Below the pieces are notes generated by a model. The model saw nothing but the letters and a program-made list of their open reading frames with translations, did not search any database and had not been told where the DNA came from. Below are positions 8,161 through 15,733 of a stretch of DNA of 64,000 nt, in pieces (the first letter of the stretch is position 1; each line of letters begins with the position of its first letter). The translations under genes and the position numbers were made by a program. Origin of the DNA: Bradyrhizobium sp. Ghvi (GTDB lineage Bacteria; Pseudomonadota; Alphaproteobacteria; Rhizobiales; Xanthobacteraceae); NCBI RefSeq assembly GCF_900115265.1, contig NZ_FOVU01000012.1, positions 1-64,000 on the forward strand. The letters run 5' to 3'.

Positions 8161-8415
8161 CTATCGTGCGGTTTTCCTTGTACGCTTCTTGGCCGCAGGT
8201 ACAGGCAGCGCGGCGTGGAGAGCTGCTTCAGCCGCCTCCTTCTCGCGTTCCCTGGCCTCGCGGATCGCTCGAAGCCGCGCCATGTTCTTGCGCACTTCGA
8301 TGGCCTGCTTTTCGACATCTGCCAGTGCGCGCACGCCCTCTTCTGCGGCGAGGCGCTTACGATCGGAACGCGCGATGCCCTCGGGTGACAGCTCGGCCGT
8401 TTTCCTGGCACTCAT
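8161..8415 (-). CDS. Small basic coiled-coil protein (84 aa)
   Basis: An 84-residue, Lys/Arg/Ala/Glu-rich protein predicted to be almost entirely helical (VRKNMARLRAIREAREREKE). It has a Lys/Arg-rich tail (KKRTRKTAR) that could bind nucleic acid. AGTG precedes the ATG at 8415. Such MSARKTAELSPE...-type proteins recur in Bradyrhizobium; their function is unknown. It lies downstream of cspA, from which it is separated by a hairpin. Confidence 0.6.
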   Translation of the reverse strand: MSARKTAELSPEGIARSDRKRLAAEEGVRALADVEKQAIEVRKNMARLRAIREAREREKEAAEAALHAALPVPAAKKRTRKTAR

Positions 8416-8443
8416 GCTTCACTCCGTTTTGCACGCGACGAAA

Positions 8444-8469
8444 CCCGCTCAATCCAGGGATCGAGCGGG
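8444..8469 (-). terminator. Hairpin downstream of cspA
   Basis: CCCGCTC (8444-8450) and GAGCGGG (8463-8469) form a 7-bp perfect stem. On the minus strand it is followed by TTTCGTC, a short U-containing tail. It lies 44 bases past the cspA stop and is a plausible weak terminator. Confidence 0.45.
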
Positions 8470-8512
8470 CCAAGTGGCCGTTTCAGTACATCCGTGAAAC
8501 GGCGCCACGATA

Positions 8513-8722
8513 TCAAGCCAGCGAGAGATTCTCGGCGCTGACCTTGCCTCGCATCTTGTCGGTCTTGGTCTCGAAATTGACCTGCTGGCCTTCTGCAAGA
8601 CCCGAAAGGCCGACGCGTTCGACGGCGCTGATGTGAACGAACACATCATTGCTGCCGTCGTTCGGCTGAATGAATCCAAAGCCCTTTTGGCCGTTGAACC
8701 ACTTCACGGTACCTGTCGTCAT
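8513..8722 (-). CDS. cspA: Cold-shock protein CspA family
   Basis: A 69-residue single cold-shock domain that binds single-stranded RNA/DNA and melts mRNA structure. Both RNP motifs are clear: KGFGFIQP (RNP1) and DVFVHIS (RNP2). ATG at 8722 has GGAGA at good spacing; the frame is open 9 codons further up, but MTTGTVKWFN is the family start. A second csp gene lies at 45992. Together with the nearby rpsU, this is a grouping seen in rhizobia, where both genes respond to cold. Confidence 0.93.
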   Translation of the reverse strand: MTTGTVKWFNGQKGFGFIQPNDGSNDVFVHISAVERVGLSGLAEGQQVNFETKTDKMRGKVSAENLSLA

Positions 8723-9141
8723 TATCTTCTCCAAAGCGCACGAGCGCATCTACGCCGCGCGACAATCACGCGGACATTTTCAACTTCGTCGATGTCTTTG
8801 GAAAAGGAGCCCGCGGGCGCATTCAACAAGGCACAGCGGCTGATCGAACAAACACAATATACACCGCGCCCGTTCTTTTACAAGGGCGGAAGCCGATTTG
8901 TTTTCGGCTGGTCGTTGCCATCGGATCTGCCGAAATGGTCGCAGGCGTTGTCGATTGACTTGTCCGTGCGAGAGTGTTCACGTGAGCGCACCAGACTGCG
9001 TCGCCGGTGAAAGCACTTCGGCCGGCCCGGAGCTGTCGACTGAAGTCGCGGCCGCTATCCTGAAAAATTCGCAATGAAGCTCCTGCGCAATCGGCTGCTT
9101 GCAGGACCTGTTGCATCTGCAGCCTCAAGCGAGAAACATCA
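8723..9141. other. Divergent intergenic region between cspA and rpsU
   Basis: There is no credible gene. The region must hold the promoters of both divergent genes and, as usual for csp genes, a long cspA 5' leader. An AT-rich patch near 8845-8885 is the likeliest cspA promoter region. I could not define -35/-10 boxes with confidence. Confidence 0.4.
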
Positions 9142-9417
9142 ATGCAGGTCGTCGTCAGAGACAACAACGTTGAGCAGGCTCTTCGTGTTCTCAAGAAGAA
9201 GATGCAGCGCGAAGGCGTCTTCCGGGAGATGAAGCAGCGGCGCTCCTACGAGAAGCCGTCGGAGAGAAAGGCGCGCGAAAAATCCGAAGCCATTCGCCGC
9301 GCGCGCAAGCTCGCTCGCAAGCAGGCGATCCGGGAGGGATTGTTGCCGGCGCCACCGAAAAAGAAACCCTTCGAGCGCAAACCGCCTTTGCCGGAGATCA
9401 AAGCTCCTACGGCCTGA
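9142..9417 (+). CDS. rpsU: Ribosomal protein bS21
   Basis: A 91-residue small-subunit protein that contacts the 3' end of 16S rRNA near the mRNA exit. The start MQVVVRDNNVEQALRVLKKK and the basic helix FREMKQRRSYEKPSERKARE are diagnostic. The C-terminal extension (APPKKKPFERKPPLPE) is longer than the 70-residue E. coli form, as is common in rhizobia, where more than one rpsU copy occurs. Its 3' end overlaps the convergent DUF1488 gene by 11 bases. Confidence 0.93.
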   Translation: MQVVVRDNNVEQALRVLKKKMQREGVFREMKQRRSYEKPSERKAREKSEAIRRARKLARKQAIREGLLPAPPKKKPFERKPPLPEIKAPTA

Positions 9418-9685
9418 AATCGATCCCGCGCAGCACGATCCCGGGCGGAATGCCCTCGAACTCCGTCGCGCTGTATTTGCTCGCCGCCCGTGCTTCGATG
9501 CGGTCCCGCAGGCGGGTGAACTGTGCTTCCCGCTGCTCGGGCCTGACTTGCGGGCCAGGCTCGAGATAATCCATCGCGGAGGTCGAGATCGCGCAAGGAA
9601 TCTCTCGGGTGCCGTCCTGCATCGAGAAGCGGACGATCATCCGCTCGTATTCGTGGCTGATAAAGCGGCCGCGGGTCAACGTCAT
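9407..9685 (-). CDS. DUF1488-family protein
   Basis: A 92-residue protein with the pattern of DUF1488: a beta-rich start (MTLTRGRFISHEYERMIVRF), then DGTREIPCAIS and SAMDYLEP, then a helical half (LRDRIEARAASKYS). The family is widespread in rhizobia and has no known function. The ATG at 9685 is preceded by GGGAGTAAGCC. It is convergent with rpsU. Confidence 0.65.
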   Translation of the reverse strand: MTLTRGRFISHEYERMIVRFSMQDGTREIPCAISTSAMDYLEPGPQVRPEQREAQFTRLRDRIEARAASKYSATEFEGIPPGIVLRGIDFRP

Positions 9686-9790
9686 GGCTTACTCCCTTAC
9701 GTGATCCCTTCTTCACACCTGCAGCAGCAATGCCCGCCTTCGCGGTCGTTGCGGGGCACATGTCGAGAACGCAGGTGCCCGGCGTCCGCC

Positions 9791-10087
9791 TCAGCCTTCC
9801 TCCGACAGCCGGGCGAAATCGTCGAACAGGGCAGCCACCAGTGCGCGATGGCGGGTGTCCTCGACGGGTAGGCTCGCAGCATAGAGGTTGAGCAGATAGC
9901 GGGCCTTGGTCGCGGCCTCGGCCCAGGACCCGGCCGGCACCGTCATCATGCGGTTCTCGAGGTCGGCCTCGCGCTCGCGCAGCTCCCTGACATTGGCTTC
10001 GACCTCGGCCAGCGCGCGGCGCAGCTCGGTCGCCTTCTGCGCTGCCATGCCGCGGTGCTTATCGAGATCGACGGTGTGGTCAGTCAT
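9791..10087 (-). CDS. Small helical hypothetical protein (98 aa)
   Basis: A 98-residue protein. Residues 15-50 form a heptad-rich coiled coil (ELRRALAEVEANVRELRE) and the rest is helical (TKARYLLNLYAAS). There is no signal peptide and no known domain; coding character is good throughout. It lies about 105 bases upstream of the DUF1488 gene on the same strand. Function unknown. Confidence 0.6.
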   Translation of the reverse strand: MTDHTVDLDKHRGMAAQKATELRRALAEVEANVRELREREADLENRMMTVPAGSWAEAATKARYLLNLYAASLPVEDTRHRALVAALFDDFARLSEEG

Positions 10088-10479
10088 TGGCGATGCCCGC
10101 GCCTGCGGCTTGCGCGTTCGCAGGATCGACTGAGCCTATCGACCGGCCCAGTGGGCTCGATGCCGCGGATGCGGAATGGACGCCTGAACGTGACGGCTTC
10201 TCGCCGCGAGCGGGTGGCCATGCACGCCTGCCTTTCGCAAGTGAAGCCCGACCGGTGCCGCGGCTGGCATGACCATGCGCCCTTGCCGCAGCGATAGCCA
10301 GCACTATCACGGCCGTATTGACGAACGACCATGGATCTGCGCCCGGTTGAAGAACGTGCTGTCCTAGTTCGACTATCAAGCGTATTGTTTCTACATCATC
10401 GGCAACGGCTCTGATCCGTGGGCGCCGGTGGCAGAGAGACCAAGCGCGCTCCCGCCTGCACAGGACGAGGAACGCAGCA
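10088..10479. other. Non-coding stretch, nothing recognised
   Basis: Frames here lack coding character and family resemblance. A minus-strand frame over 10080-10598 overlaps the better-supported small gene at 10480 and was not accepted. No repeat or strong promoter was seen. Confidence 0.4.
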
Positions 10480-10677
10480 ATGGTATTGCGGCGCGGAATT
10501 TGCCGTCCGTCCCAACAGGACGCCCAGAACCTGGAGCTTTTACGTGAGTTCGCCAGGAAAGCGGCGGACGTTCTGAGACGCTGCCCCGCGCCTGACACAT
10601 TCCTGGGCCGGAAGACGCAAGAACCGTTCCCTCGGGAGATCGAGGAGGCAAGACCAAACTGGCAGCGACTAACCTAG
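10480..10677 (+). CDS. Small hypothetical protein (65 aa)
   Basis: A 65-residue frame whose centre reads NLELLREFARKAADVLRRCP followed by APDTFLGRKTQEPFPRE. The CPAPDTFLGRKTQEPFP stretch is the type of conserved motif I associate with short Bradyrhizobium proteins of unknown function. GAGGAACGCAGCA precedes the ATG. The first 15 residues are less convincing, so the start may be internal. Confidence 0.5.
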   Translation: MVLRRGICRPSQQDAQNLELLREFARKAADVLRRCPAPDTFLGRKTQEPFPREIEEARPNWQRLT

Positions 10678-10741
10678 TTAAGTTCGCGATCGAGGAATAT
10701 CGAGTAAGCGGGGGGCTTCCGTTTGTGACAAGGGAGTCACA

Positions 10742-10918
10742 ATGCCACATCGCAAGTACCGTGCTCTGGAGCGCGACTGCCGTTTCCAAGCCGCCATCAC
10801 GGGGCATAAGGAGACCAGAGCAGAACTCAAGAAGATGGAGCGGGAATACAAGACCCTCGCTGATTGGCTGGAAGAGCGTCAGCGGGACGACGAGCGAGCC
10901 CCTCCGCAGAGGGAGTGA
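10742..10918 (+). CDS. Small charged hypothetical protein (58 aa)
   Basis: A 58-codon frame with GGGAG five bases before the ATG. The product is strongly helical and charged: MPHRKYRALERDCRFQAAIT, then HKETRAELKKMEREYKTLAD, then WLEERQ. The RAEL.KMEREY.ALADWLE pattern is, to my recollection, shared by small rhizobial proteins. No function is known. It sits 64 bases after the 65-residue gene on the same strand. Confidence 0.5.
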   Translation: MPHRKYRALERDCRFQAAITGHKETRAELKKMEREYKTLADWLEERQRDDERAPPQRE

Positions 10919-10999
10919 GCCTGCTCACAAGCGCGATAGATTGGGAGGAATCGTCACCGCGCGTTGGGTTGTCGTTCCAGCACACTCTACTCCGTGCCT

Positions 11000-11482
11000 C
11001 TACGCGATCGCCAAGATCTCGATCTCCTGCGCGCCAGCTCCCACGACATCCCCCACCGTCTTCCCCATCAACGACCTCGCGACCGGCGACACGAACGAGA
11101 TCGAGCCGGCCTTCGGATCGGCTTCGTCCTCACCGACGATGCGATAGGTCTGCACGCGGCCATCCGTGCGGCTGAAGGTCACCGTGCTGCCGAAGGCGAC
11201 CGTCTCGTTCGACGTTGGACTAGCCACGAGCTGCGCGGTGCGCAGCCGTTCGGCGAAGTATCTGATATCGCGCAAGGGCACCGCCGACTGCCGGCGCTTT
11301 TCGTTGACGTCGTCGATCGCTTGCGCGGCCTCATAGGCTTCGCGCGCAGCCTGGAGCTGGGCCTGCAAGGCCTGCAGGCCCGTTTCCGTCACGAGGTTCG
11401 GATGCGGCGAGATCGGGCGATCCGGCAGCAACGTTTCGGAGGCGGTCTCGGCGCTCTCTTCTTTGGTAAAGGCGACGCTCAA
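11000..11482 (-). CDS. GreA/GreB-family transcription elongation factor-like protein
   Basis: A 160-residue protein with a GreA-like layout. An N-terminal helical region contains VTETGLQALQAQLQAAREAY and an antiparallel coiled coil (up to about residue 90). The C-terminal domain reads VAFGSTVTFSRTDGR, YRIVGEDEADPKAGSISFVS and PVARSLMGKTVGDVV. Gre factors rescue backtracked RNA polymerase by inserting acidic residues at the coiled-coil tip. Here the tip (AQAIDDVNEKR) is partly acidic, so cleavage activity is plausible but unproven. A second, canonical GreA probably exists elsewhere. It is a stand-alone gene. Confidence 0.75.
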   Translation of the reverse strand: MSVAFTKEESAETASETLLPDRPISPHPNLVTETGLQALQAQLQAAREAYEAAQAIDDVNEKRRQSAVPLRDIRYFAERLRTAQLVASPTSNETVAFGSTVTFSRTDGRVQTYRIVGEDEADPKAGSISFVSPVARSLMGKTVGDVVGAGAQEIEILAIA

Positions 11483-11645
11483 TTCGAAAATCCTGTCGAA
11501 CAGTCTTACGCGACTGTATCAGAGTTGGAGCATGAGGCCGAAACCCCTCACCCGGGCCGCATCTTGCGATGCGACGTAGCCGAAGCTTCGTCGGCGTTCT
11601 TACGAGTTCTCGGCCCGGATCGATTAAACCAAATCGCTCGATCCC

Positions 11646-12119
11646 TTATATCTCAAGTTCGACGAAACGGCGCAGTTTGAAGACGAGGTCGGGCAAGGCC
11701 TGGCGGAACCGGGTCGCGTTCTGGAAACTGGTCGAGAACGGCGCGAAGGTCAGCATCGCGTTCCAGTTCCGATAGCCATAGACCGTTACGGAGACGCCCG
11801 ACGCCGGAAAATCGTCGAGCTTGCGCAGTTCGCCGAGCACGAGCTCGGCAATCGCCTCCGCCGGCAGCAGCCGCTTGCCGTCCGGCGTCAGGGATGGAGC
11901 GGCAGGCGCGACCAGCGCCGGAGCCGGCACGGCTTCATCGGATGGCTCCTGCAGCTTCGGAGAGTCCGCCTCCGGGATTTGCGCCACGTCCGGGACCGGT
12001 GGCGCCGACGGCGCGACGTCGGCAAGCGGCGGCGGGCTGGCGGCCTCTGCGCGCTTGTTGCCTCCCAGGATGCTGCTGATCATGGCCACCAGGCCAGCAT
12101 CCTTTGCATCGTCACTCAT
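11646..12119 (-). CDS. Hypothetical protein with Pro/Ala-rich linker and conserved C-terminal domain
   Basis: A 157-residue protein with three parts: a short N-terminus (AGLVAMISSILGG), an Ala/Pro/Glu-rich linker (residues 25-75) and a folded C-terminal domain of about 70 residues (RLLPAEAIAELVLGELRKLD, ASGVSVTVYGYRNWNAMLTF, ALPDLVFKLRRFVE). No family is recognised. ATG at 12119 has a GGGGGAAG ribosome site; a GTG one codon upstream is less likely. It has no signal peptide and stands alone. Confidence 0.6.
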   Translation of the reverse strand: MSDDAKDAGLVAMISSILGGNKRAEAASPPPLADVAPSAPPVPDVAQIPEADSPKLQEPSDEAVPAPALVAPAAPSLTPDGKRLLPAEAIAELVLGELRKLDDFPASGVSVTVYGYRNWNAMLTFAPFSTSFQNATRFRQALPDLVFKLRRFVELEI

Positions 12120-12271
12120 CACGGCTTCCCCCCGGCTGGCGCCAGTCTAGCACCGGCATCGTGGACTGCCACAGGGTCAGCCGATCAGATCGAGCCCTCG
12201 CTGCTGCATGGCTCCCGATCAGTTTCACCGTGGCGCAAGGCGGGGAGCACCTCGCGCCGCGGTGCGACCGG

Positions 12272-12604
12272 TCACTGCTTCTCGAACGGAATATATTGCT
12301 GATACTGCTTCGGCACGGAGCTGCGATAGCGCGCAGGGACGGTACCGGTGTCGATCGAATGATCGATCTCCTGCCGGCGCGTCATCTTCTTCTTCGGCTT
12401 CTTCTCGGCGCTCTTCTTCGGGCCGGCCGGCGGGGTCGATGTGTCTGTGGTCGCGGCCGGCGCAGTGGTCGCAGCAGGGGCCGCGGTGGTCTCGGGGGTC
12501 GCCGGCGTGCCCGCTGCAGCCGGGGCGGTCTGCGCCAGCGCGAGCGGCGTTTGCATGATGAGCGCCAGTGCCGCGGTCGCAACCAGCAAATATGACTTTT
12601 GCAT
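12272..12604 (-). CDS. Small exported Ala/Thr/Pro-rich protein
   Basis: A 110-residue protein with a clear signal peptide (residues 1-25, ending ALAQ) and an Ala/Thr/Pro low-complexity stretch to about residue 62. A basic patch (KKSAEKKPKKKMTRRQ) leads into a conserved-looking end (IDHSIDTGTVPARYRSSVPKQY). The tail resembles periplasmic rhizobial proteins that end in QYIPFEK. GGAGG precedes the ATG at 12604 with good spacing. Function unknown; it is probably envelope-associated. Confidence 0.62.
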   Translation of the reverse strand: MQKSYLLVATAALALIMQTPLALAQTAPAAAGTPATPETTAAPAATTAPAATTDTSTPPAGPKKSAEKKPKKKMTRRQEIDHSIDTGTVPARYRSSVPKQYQQYIPFEKQ

Positions 12605-13120
12605 CAGAACCTCCAAAATGCCTGATCCCCAATGACGGAATCGTCCCGCGGGATCGACGCATGCAAGTCCGCCGAGGATAGGCGAGACCAGGGCTGCAAA
12701 CTGCGGCCGGGATCACGTTGCCACGACGGCTTGCGCCATCATAGGCGCACGCCGAACGCAGCGCACGCTCCGAGACCAGGACGCGCACGACAACGTGTCG
12801 GGTGAGTCCGCAACGCGCGAGGCAACCCGCGCGGCTCGCCACGATCTCGGCGTCGCCTGATAGGTCGGCCAGGCTGACATTGCTTCGCGTCGAATATATC
12901 GATGACGAGAATGTTATTCGGCGTGGAGGCGAGAAAAATTTGCAAAGCGCATCCGCAGCTTGATCGCAACGCTCGCTCATGGAGCCGGATCGACATCGCG
13001 CAATGTGTGAAGCAGCGCACAGCAACGCCGAATTTCGCGATCTACCCTCACATGCATATCTTATGACGAACACCTCTCGATTTAGTTGCCAGCCGTCGTC
13101 AGTTTTCATGGAGGTCATTT
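12605..13120. other. Intergenic region upstream of the heme peroxidase
   Basis: Five hundred bases without a credible gene between divergent transcription units. The right part (12880-13120) is relatively AT-rich and probably carries the peroxidase promoter; GGAGG sits 10 bases before its ATG. No repeat or defined operator was recognised. Confidence 0.4.
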
Positions 13121-14665
13121 ATGAGCAGTCGTCACGCCACTACGCCGCGCGGTCTCAACGCCACCCGTTCGCCGCTGTCACAAGGCCGCTTCGGCCGCAT
13201 GTTTCGCACGCTGACGCCGGCGACATTCGGGCCGAACGAGGCCGACAACATCGCAAATCTCGCCGCGCTCGCCGACGACATGGTCGGCGATTTCGATCCG
13301 CCCAAGGACGGCCCCGATGCCGAGGAGAGCGGAATTCCCGCGCTCTACACTTATTTCGGCCAGTTCGTCGATCACGACATCACTTTCGATCCGGTGAGCT
13401 CGCTGGCCAAGCAGCAGGACCCGGACGGCCTCGTCGATTTCCGCACGCCGTCGTTCGACCTGGACAATCTCTATGGACGCGGACCAAACGACCAACCCTA
13501 TATGTACGACAACAACGGCAAGTTCCTGCTCGGCGAGACCTTGACCGGCACCGGCGTATCCAATGCCTTCGACCTGCCGCGATTCAAGGGCCGCGCGCTG
13601 ATCGGCGATCCCCGCAACGACGAGAACAGCATCGTCTCGCAGCTGCAGGGGCTGATGCTGCGCTTCCACAACCGCATGGTCGACGACAATGACACGCTCT
13701 CCTTCCAGGACGTGCAGCAGCGTGTGCGCTTCCACTATCAATACGTCGTGCTGAACGACTTCCTGCCGCGCATCGTCAATGCCGCCGTGCTGAACGATCT
13801 CAAGACCGGCGGGCGCTACGATCGCAGCAAGCTCGCCTACTATCACTGGAAGAGCTTTCCATACATGCCTGTCGAGTTTTCGGTCGCGGCCTACCGGCTC
13901 GGACACTCCATGATCCGGCCCGGCTATCGGCTGAACGACGCCGACAACATGCTGCTGCAGATATTCCCCGACCCCAACAACCCCGACAACAACGCGCTGA
14001 CGGGCTTCCGCGCCATGGGGCCGGGACGCGCCATCGACTGGGGACGTTTCATCGATATCGACACGCGCGCCTATGGCGTCGAGGGCGACAGCACCAACCC
14101 CGACAACAGGAGGCGGCTCCAGCTCGCCTATCGAATCGATACATCGCTGGTCGATCCCTTGCGCAAGCTGCCGCCGGAGGTCGCCTCCAATCCGTCGTCA
14201 CTGGCGCTTCGCAATCTCGAACGCGGCTGGCGGCTTGGCCTGCCGTCGGGCCAGGCGGTCGCCAGGGCGATGCAGGTGACGCCGCTGACCGACGAGCAGA
14301 TCATCATCGGCCGTGCCGTCAACAATCCCGATCCGGTCGGCGACCCCCAAGTTCCGATCGCATCGATTGCCAACGGCGTGTTCAGGGGCAATTGCCCGCT
14401 CTGGACCTACATCCTCGCGGAAGCGCGCCAGTTCAAGACCGCCGTCGCGGTCCCGGCCACGGGTGCGCCAGGGGGCGGCGTCAACACGCCGCAACTCGGC
14501 CCGGTCGGCGGACGCATCGTCGCCGAAGTCTTCCTCGGCATGATGTTCGGGGACGCCTCCTCCGTGCTGTCGCTCGATCCGAACTGGACGCCGGTGACCG
14601 GCCCCGAATTCAAGTTGAAGGATCTGGTGACCTACGCGCTGGGCGGGGGGGCTGCGCTGCATTGA
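13121..14665 (+). CDS. Animal-type heme peroxidase (peroxinectin-like)
   Basis: A 514-residue member of the animal heme peroxidase superfamily, which uses H2O2 to oxidise halides or organic substrates. The distal histidine is His85 in GQFVDHDITFDP, with the adjacent Asp84/Asp86 that in mammalian enzymes bind heme or calcium. The probable proximal histidine is His262 in YRLGHSMIRPGYRLN. NLYGRGP and LQGLMLRFHNRMVD are also family hallmarks. No signal peptide is visible, although many relatives are secreted by type I systems; no RTX repeats are present. It has a good GGAGGTCATTT ribosome site and a terminator-like hairpin 24 bases after the stop. Confidence 0.9.
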   Translation: MSSRHATTPRGLNATRSPLSQGRFGRMFRTLTPATFGPNEADNIANLAALADDMVGDFDPPKDGPDAEESGIPALYTYFGQFVDHDITFDPVSSLAKQQDPDGLVDFRTPSFDLDNLYGRGPNDQPYMYDNNGKFLLGETLTGTGVSNAFDLPRFKGRALIGDPRNDENSIVSQLQGLMLRFHNRMVDDNDTLSFQDVQQRVRFHYQYVVLNDFLPRIVNAAVLNDLKTGGRYDRSKLAYYHWKSFPYMPVEFSVAAYRLGHSMIRPGYRLNDADNMLLQIFPDPNNPDNNALTGFRAMGPGRAIDWGRFIDIDTRAYGVEGDSTNPDNRRRLQLAYRIDTSLVDPLRKLPPEVASNPSSLALRNLERGWRLGLPSGQAVARAMQVTPLTDEQIIIGRAVNNPDPVGDPQVPIASIANGVFRGNCPLWTYILAEARQFKTAVAVPATGAPGGGVNTPQLGPVGGRIVAEVFLGMMFGDASSVLSLDPNWTPVTGPEFKLKDLVTYALGGGAALH

Positions 14666-14689
14666 GGTCGCCACGGTAGAGAATGCAGG

Positions 14690-14714
14690 GGCCGCTCGTG
14701 TGATGCGAGCGGCC
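14690..14714 (+). terminator. Hairpin after the heme peroxidase gene
   Basis: GGCCGCTCG (14690-14698) and CGAGCGGCC (14706-14714) form a perfect 9-bp stem with a 7-base loop. There is no U-run afterwards, so it is either a weak terminator or a 3' stability element for the peroxidase mRNA. Confidence 0.5.
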
Positions 14715-14862
14715 TCGTGATTCACGTCTTCCCGACGGTATGGGATGAACAGCGTCCCGAGCGCAGACCGAACGTGCCCGAAGTCACAGTCGGGCGTCGT
14801 CGCATGGTCCATGCTGCGACGGTCGATAATGACATCGACTAACCATCAGAGAGGAACGATCC

Positions 14863-15090
14863 ATGTTGCGCAAATTCTCACTTCTTGCAGTCGCCGCGGC
14901 CTTATTGGGCACGGCCGCTTTGGCCCCAACCTCCGCCTCCGCATTTGAGTTCGGCGGCTCGCGTCATGGGGGTGGTGTAACCATCGTGCTCGGCTCTCCC
15001 GGCTACTATGGTCATGGTTACGGTTACGACGACTGCGATCACGACTACGATTACTACCGGCACCATCCGCGTCGCTGGCGGCCGCTCTGA
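14863..15090 (+). CDS. Small exported Gly/Tyr/His-rich protein (75 aa)
   Basis: A 75-residue protein with a textbook signal peptide (residues 1-28, LLAVAAALLGTAALAPTSASA). The mature part is rich in Gly, Tyr, Asp and His (YYGHGYGYDDCDHDYDYYRH) and ends RRWRPL. Similar short secreted proteins are common in rhizobia. The His/Asp/Tyr clusters could bind metal, which is inference only. GAGAGGAACGATCC precedes the ATG. Confidence 0.65.
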   Translation: MLRKFSLLAVAAALLGTAALAPTSASAFEFGGSRHGGGVTIVLGSPGYYGHGYGYDDCDHDYDYYRHHPRRWRPL

Positions 15091-15177
15091 ACGGTTGTTC
15101 AGCCGAAGCCCGTGATGTGCCCTCGAGGCGCGCGAGTTGTGCAAATCCGCGCGCCTCTGACGCGGTCAGTGGACGCC

Positions 15178-15696
15178 CTATTTCATCGCCCCACGACCGC
15201 TCTCCTCGAGCCTGGCCGCGAACCATCGCGACTGCTGCTCATCGGAGACGCCGCTGACATAGACTTCCGAGGACGTCACGCCGTGCTTGTCCAGCACGAG
15301 CAGCACGCCGATCCAATAGGCGAACCAGACATGCGGATCGGTCATCGCCTTCAGCTTGTGCTGATCGTGCTCGAGCGGGGTGTGATTGCTGGCCTTGCGG
15401 ACCTCGACGGCGAGCAGATTGTTCGGGATCTCGCGCTGATGTACGACGACGTCGGGGTAGATCGACTTGCCCAGATGATCGTCGGTCGAGATGATCGTGC
15501 CGTGCGGCAGATGCAGCGTGCGCTCGCCAAGCCGGTCGTAGTTGCAATCGACCGCCCAGCCTGAAAACTGCCGCTCGAGATGGACGGCGAAGCGATGCGT
15601 GATCGCGCGCTCGCCGATGTCCTTCTCGAACAGGAATCCCTCGTGGGCGTAGAAGTCCCTGAGCGCCGCGATCACCTTGTTCAGCTCGGTCTGCAT
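15178..15696 (-). CDS. PD-(D/E)XK nuclease-like hypothetical protein
   Basis: A 172-residue protein of unknown role. A helix with Glu29 (DIGERAITHRFAVHLE) precedes a beta-hairpin region containing Pro81-Asp82 (IYPDVVVHQRE) and, 16 residues on, LLAVEVRK (Glu98 to Lys101). This spacing of helix-Glu, PD and ExxK matches the PD-(D/E)XK phosphodiesterase core of many restriction-type and repair nucleases. The end is aromatic and hydrophobic (VWFAYWIGVLLVLDKHG). GGAGG precedes the ATG. It follows the TPP enzyme gene by 37 bases on the same strand. There is no methylase or defence partner nearby, so nuclease activity is only a structural inference. Confidence 0.55.
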   Translation of the reverse strand: MQTELNKVIAALRDFYAHEGFLFEKDIGERAITHRFAVHLERQFSGWAVDCNYDRLGERTLHLPHGTIISTDDHLGKSIYPDVVVHQREIPNNLLAVEVRKASNHTPLEHDQHKLKAMTDPHVWFAYWIGVLLVLDKHGVTSSEVYVSGVSDEQQSRWFAARLEESGRGAMK

Positions 15697-15733
15697 CTTG
15701 CCTCCGGGCCCTCGGCGCTCCCTGTCTGCGCGC

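Noticed and set aside
8823..9194. A 123-codon minus-strand frame between cspA and rpsU.
   Set aside because: It overlaps the start of rpsU and shows no coding pattern or family resemblance.
10080..10598. A 172-codon minus-strand frame.
   Set aside because: The composition is irregular, and it overlaps a better-supported small gene at 10480 and the start of the 98-codon gene.
12739..13020. A 93-codon minus-strand frame in the gap before the heme peroxidase.
   Set aside because: The Cys/Arg-rich product has no pattern and no ribosome site. The region reads as promoter-type intergenic DNA.
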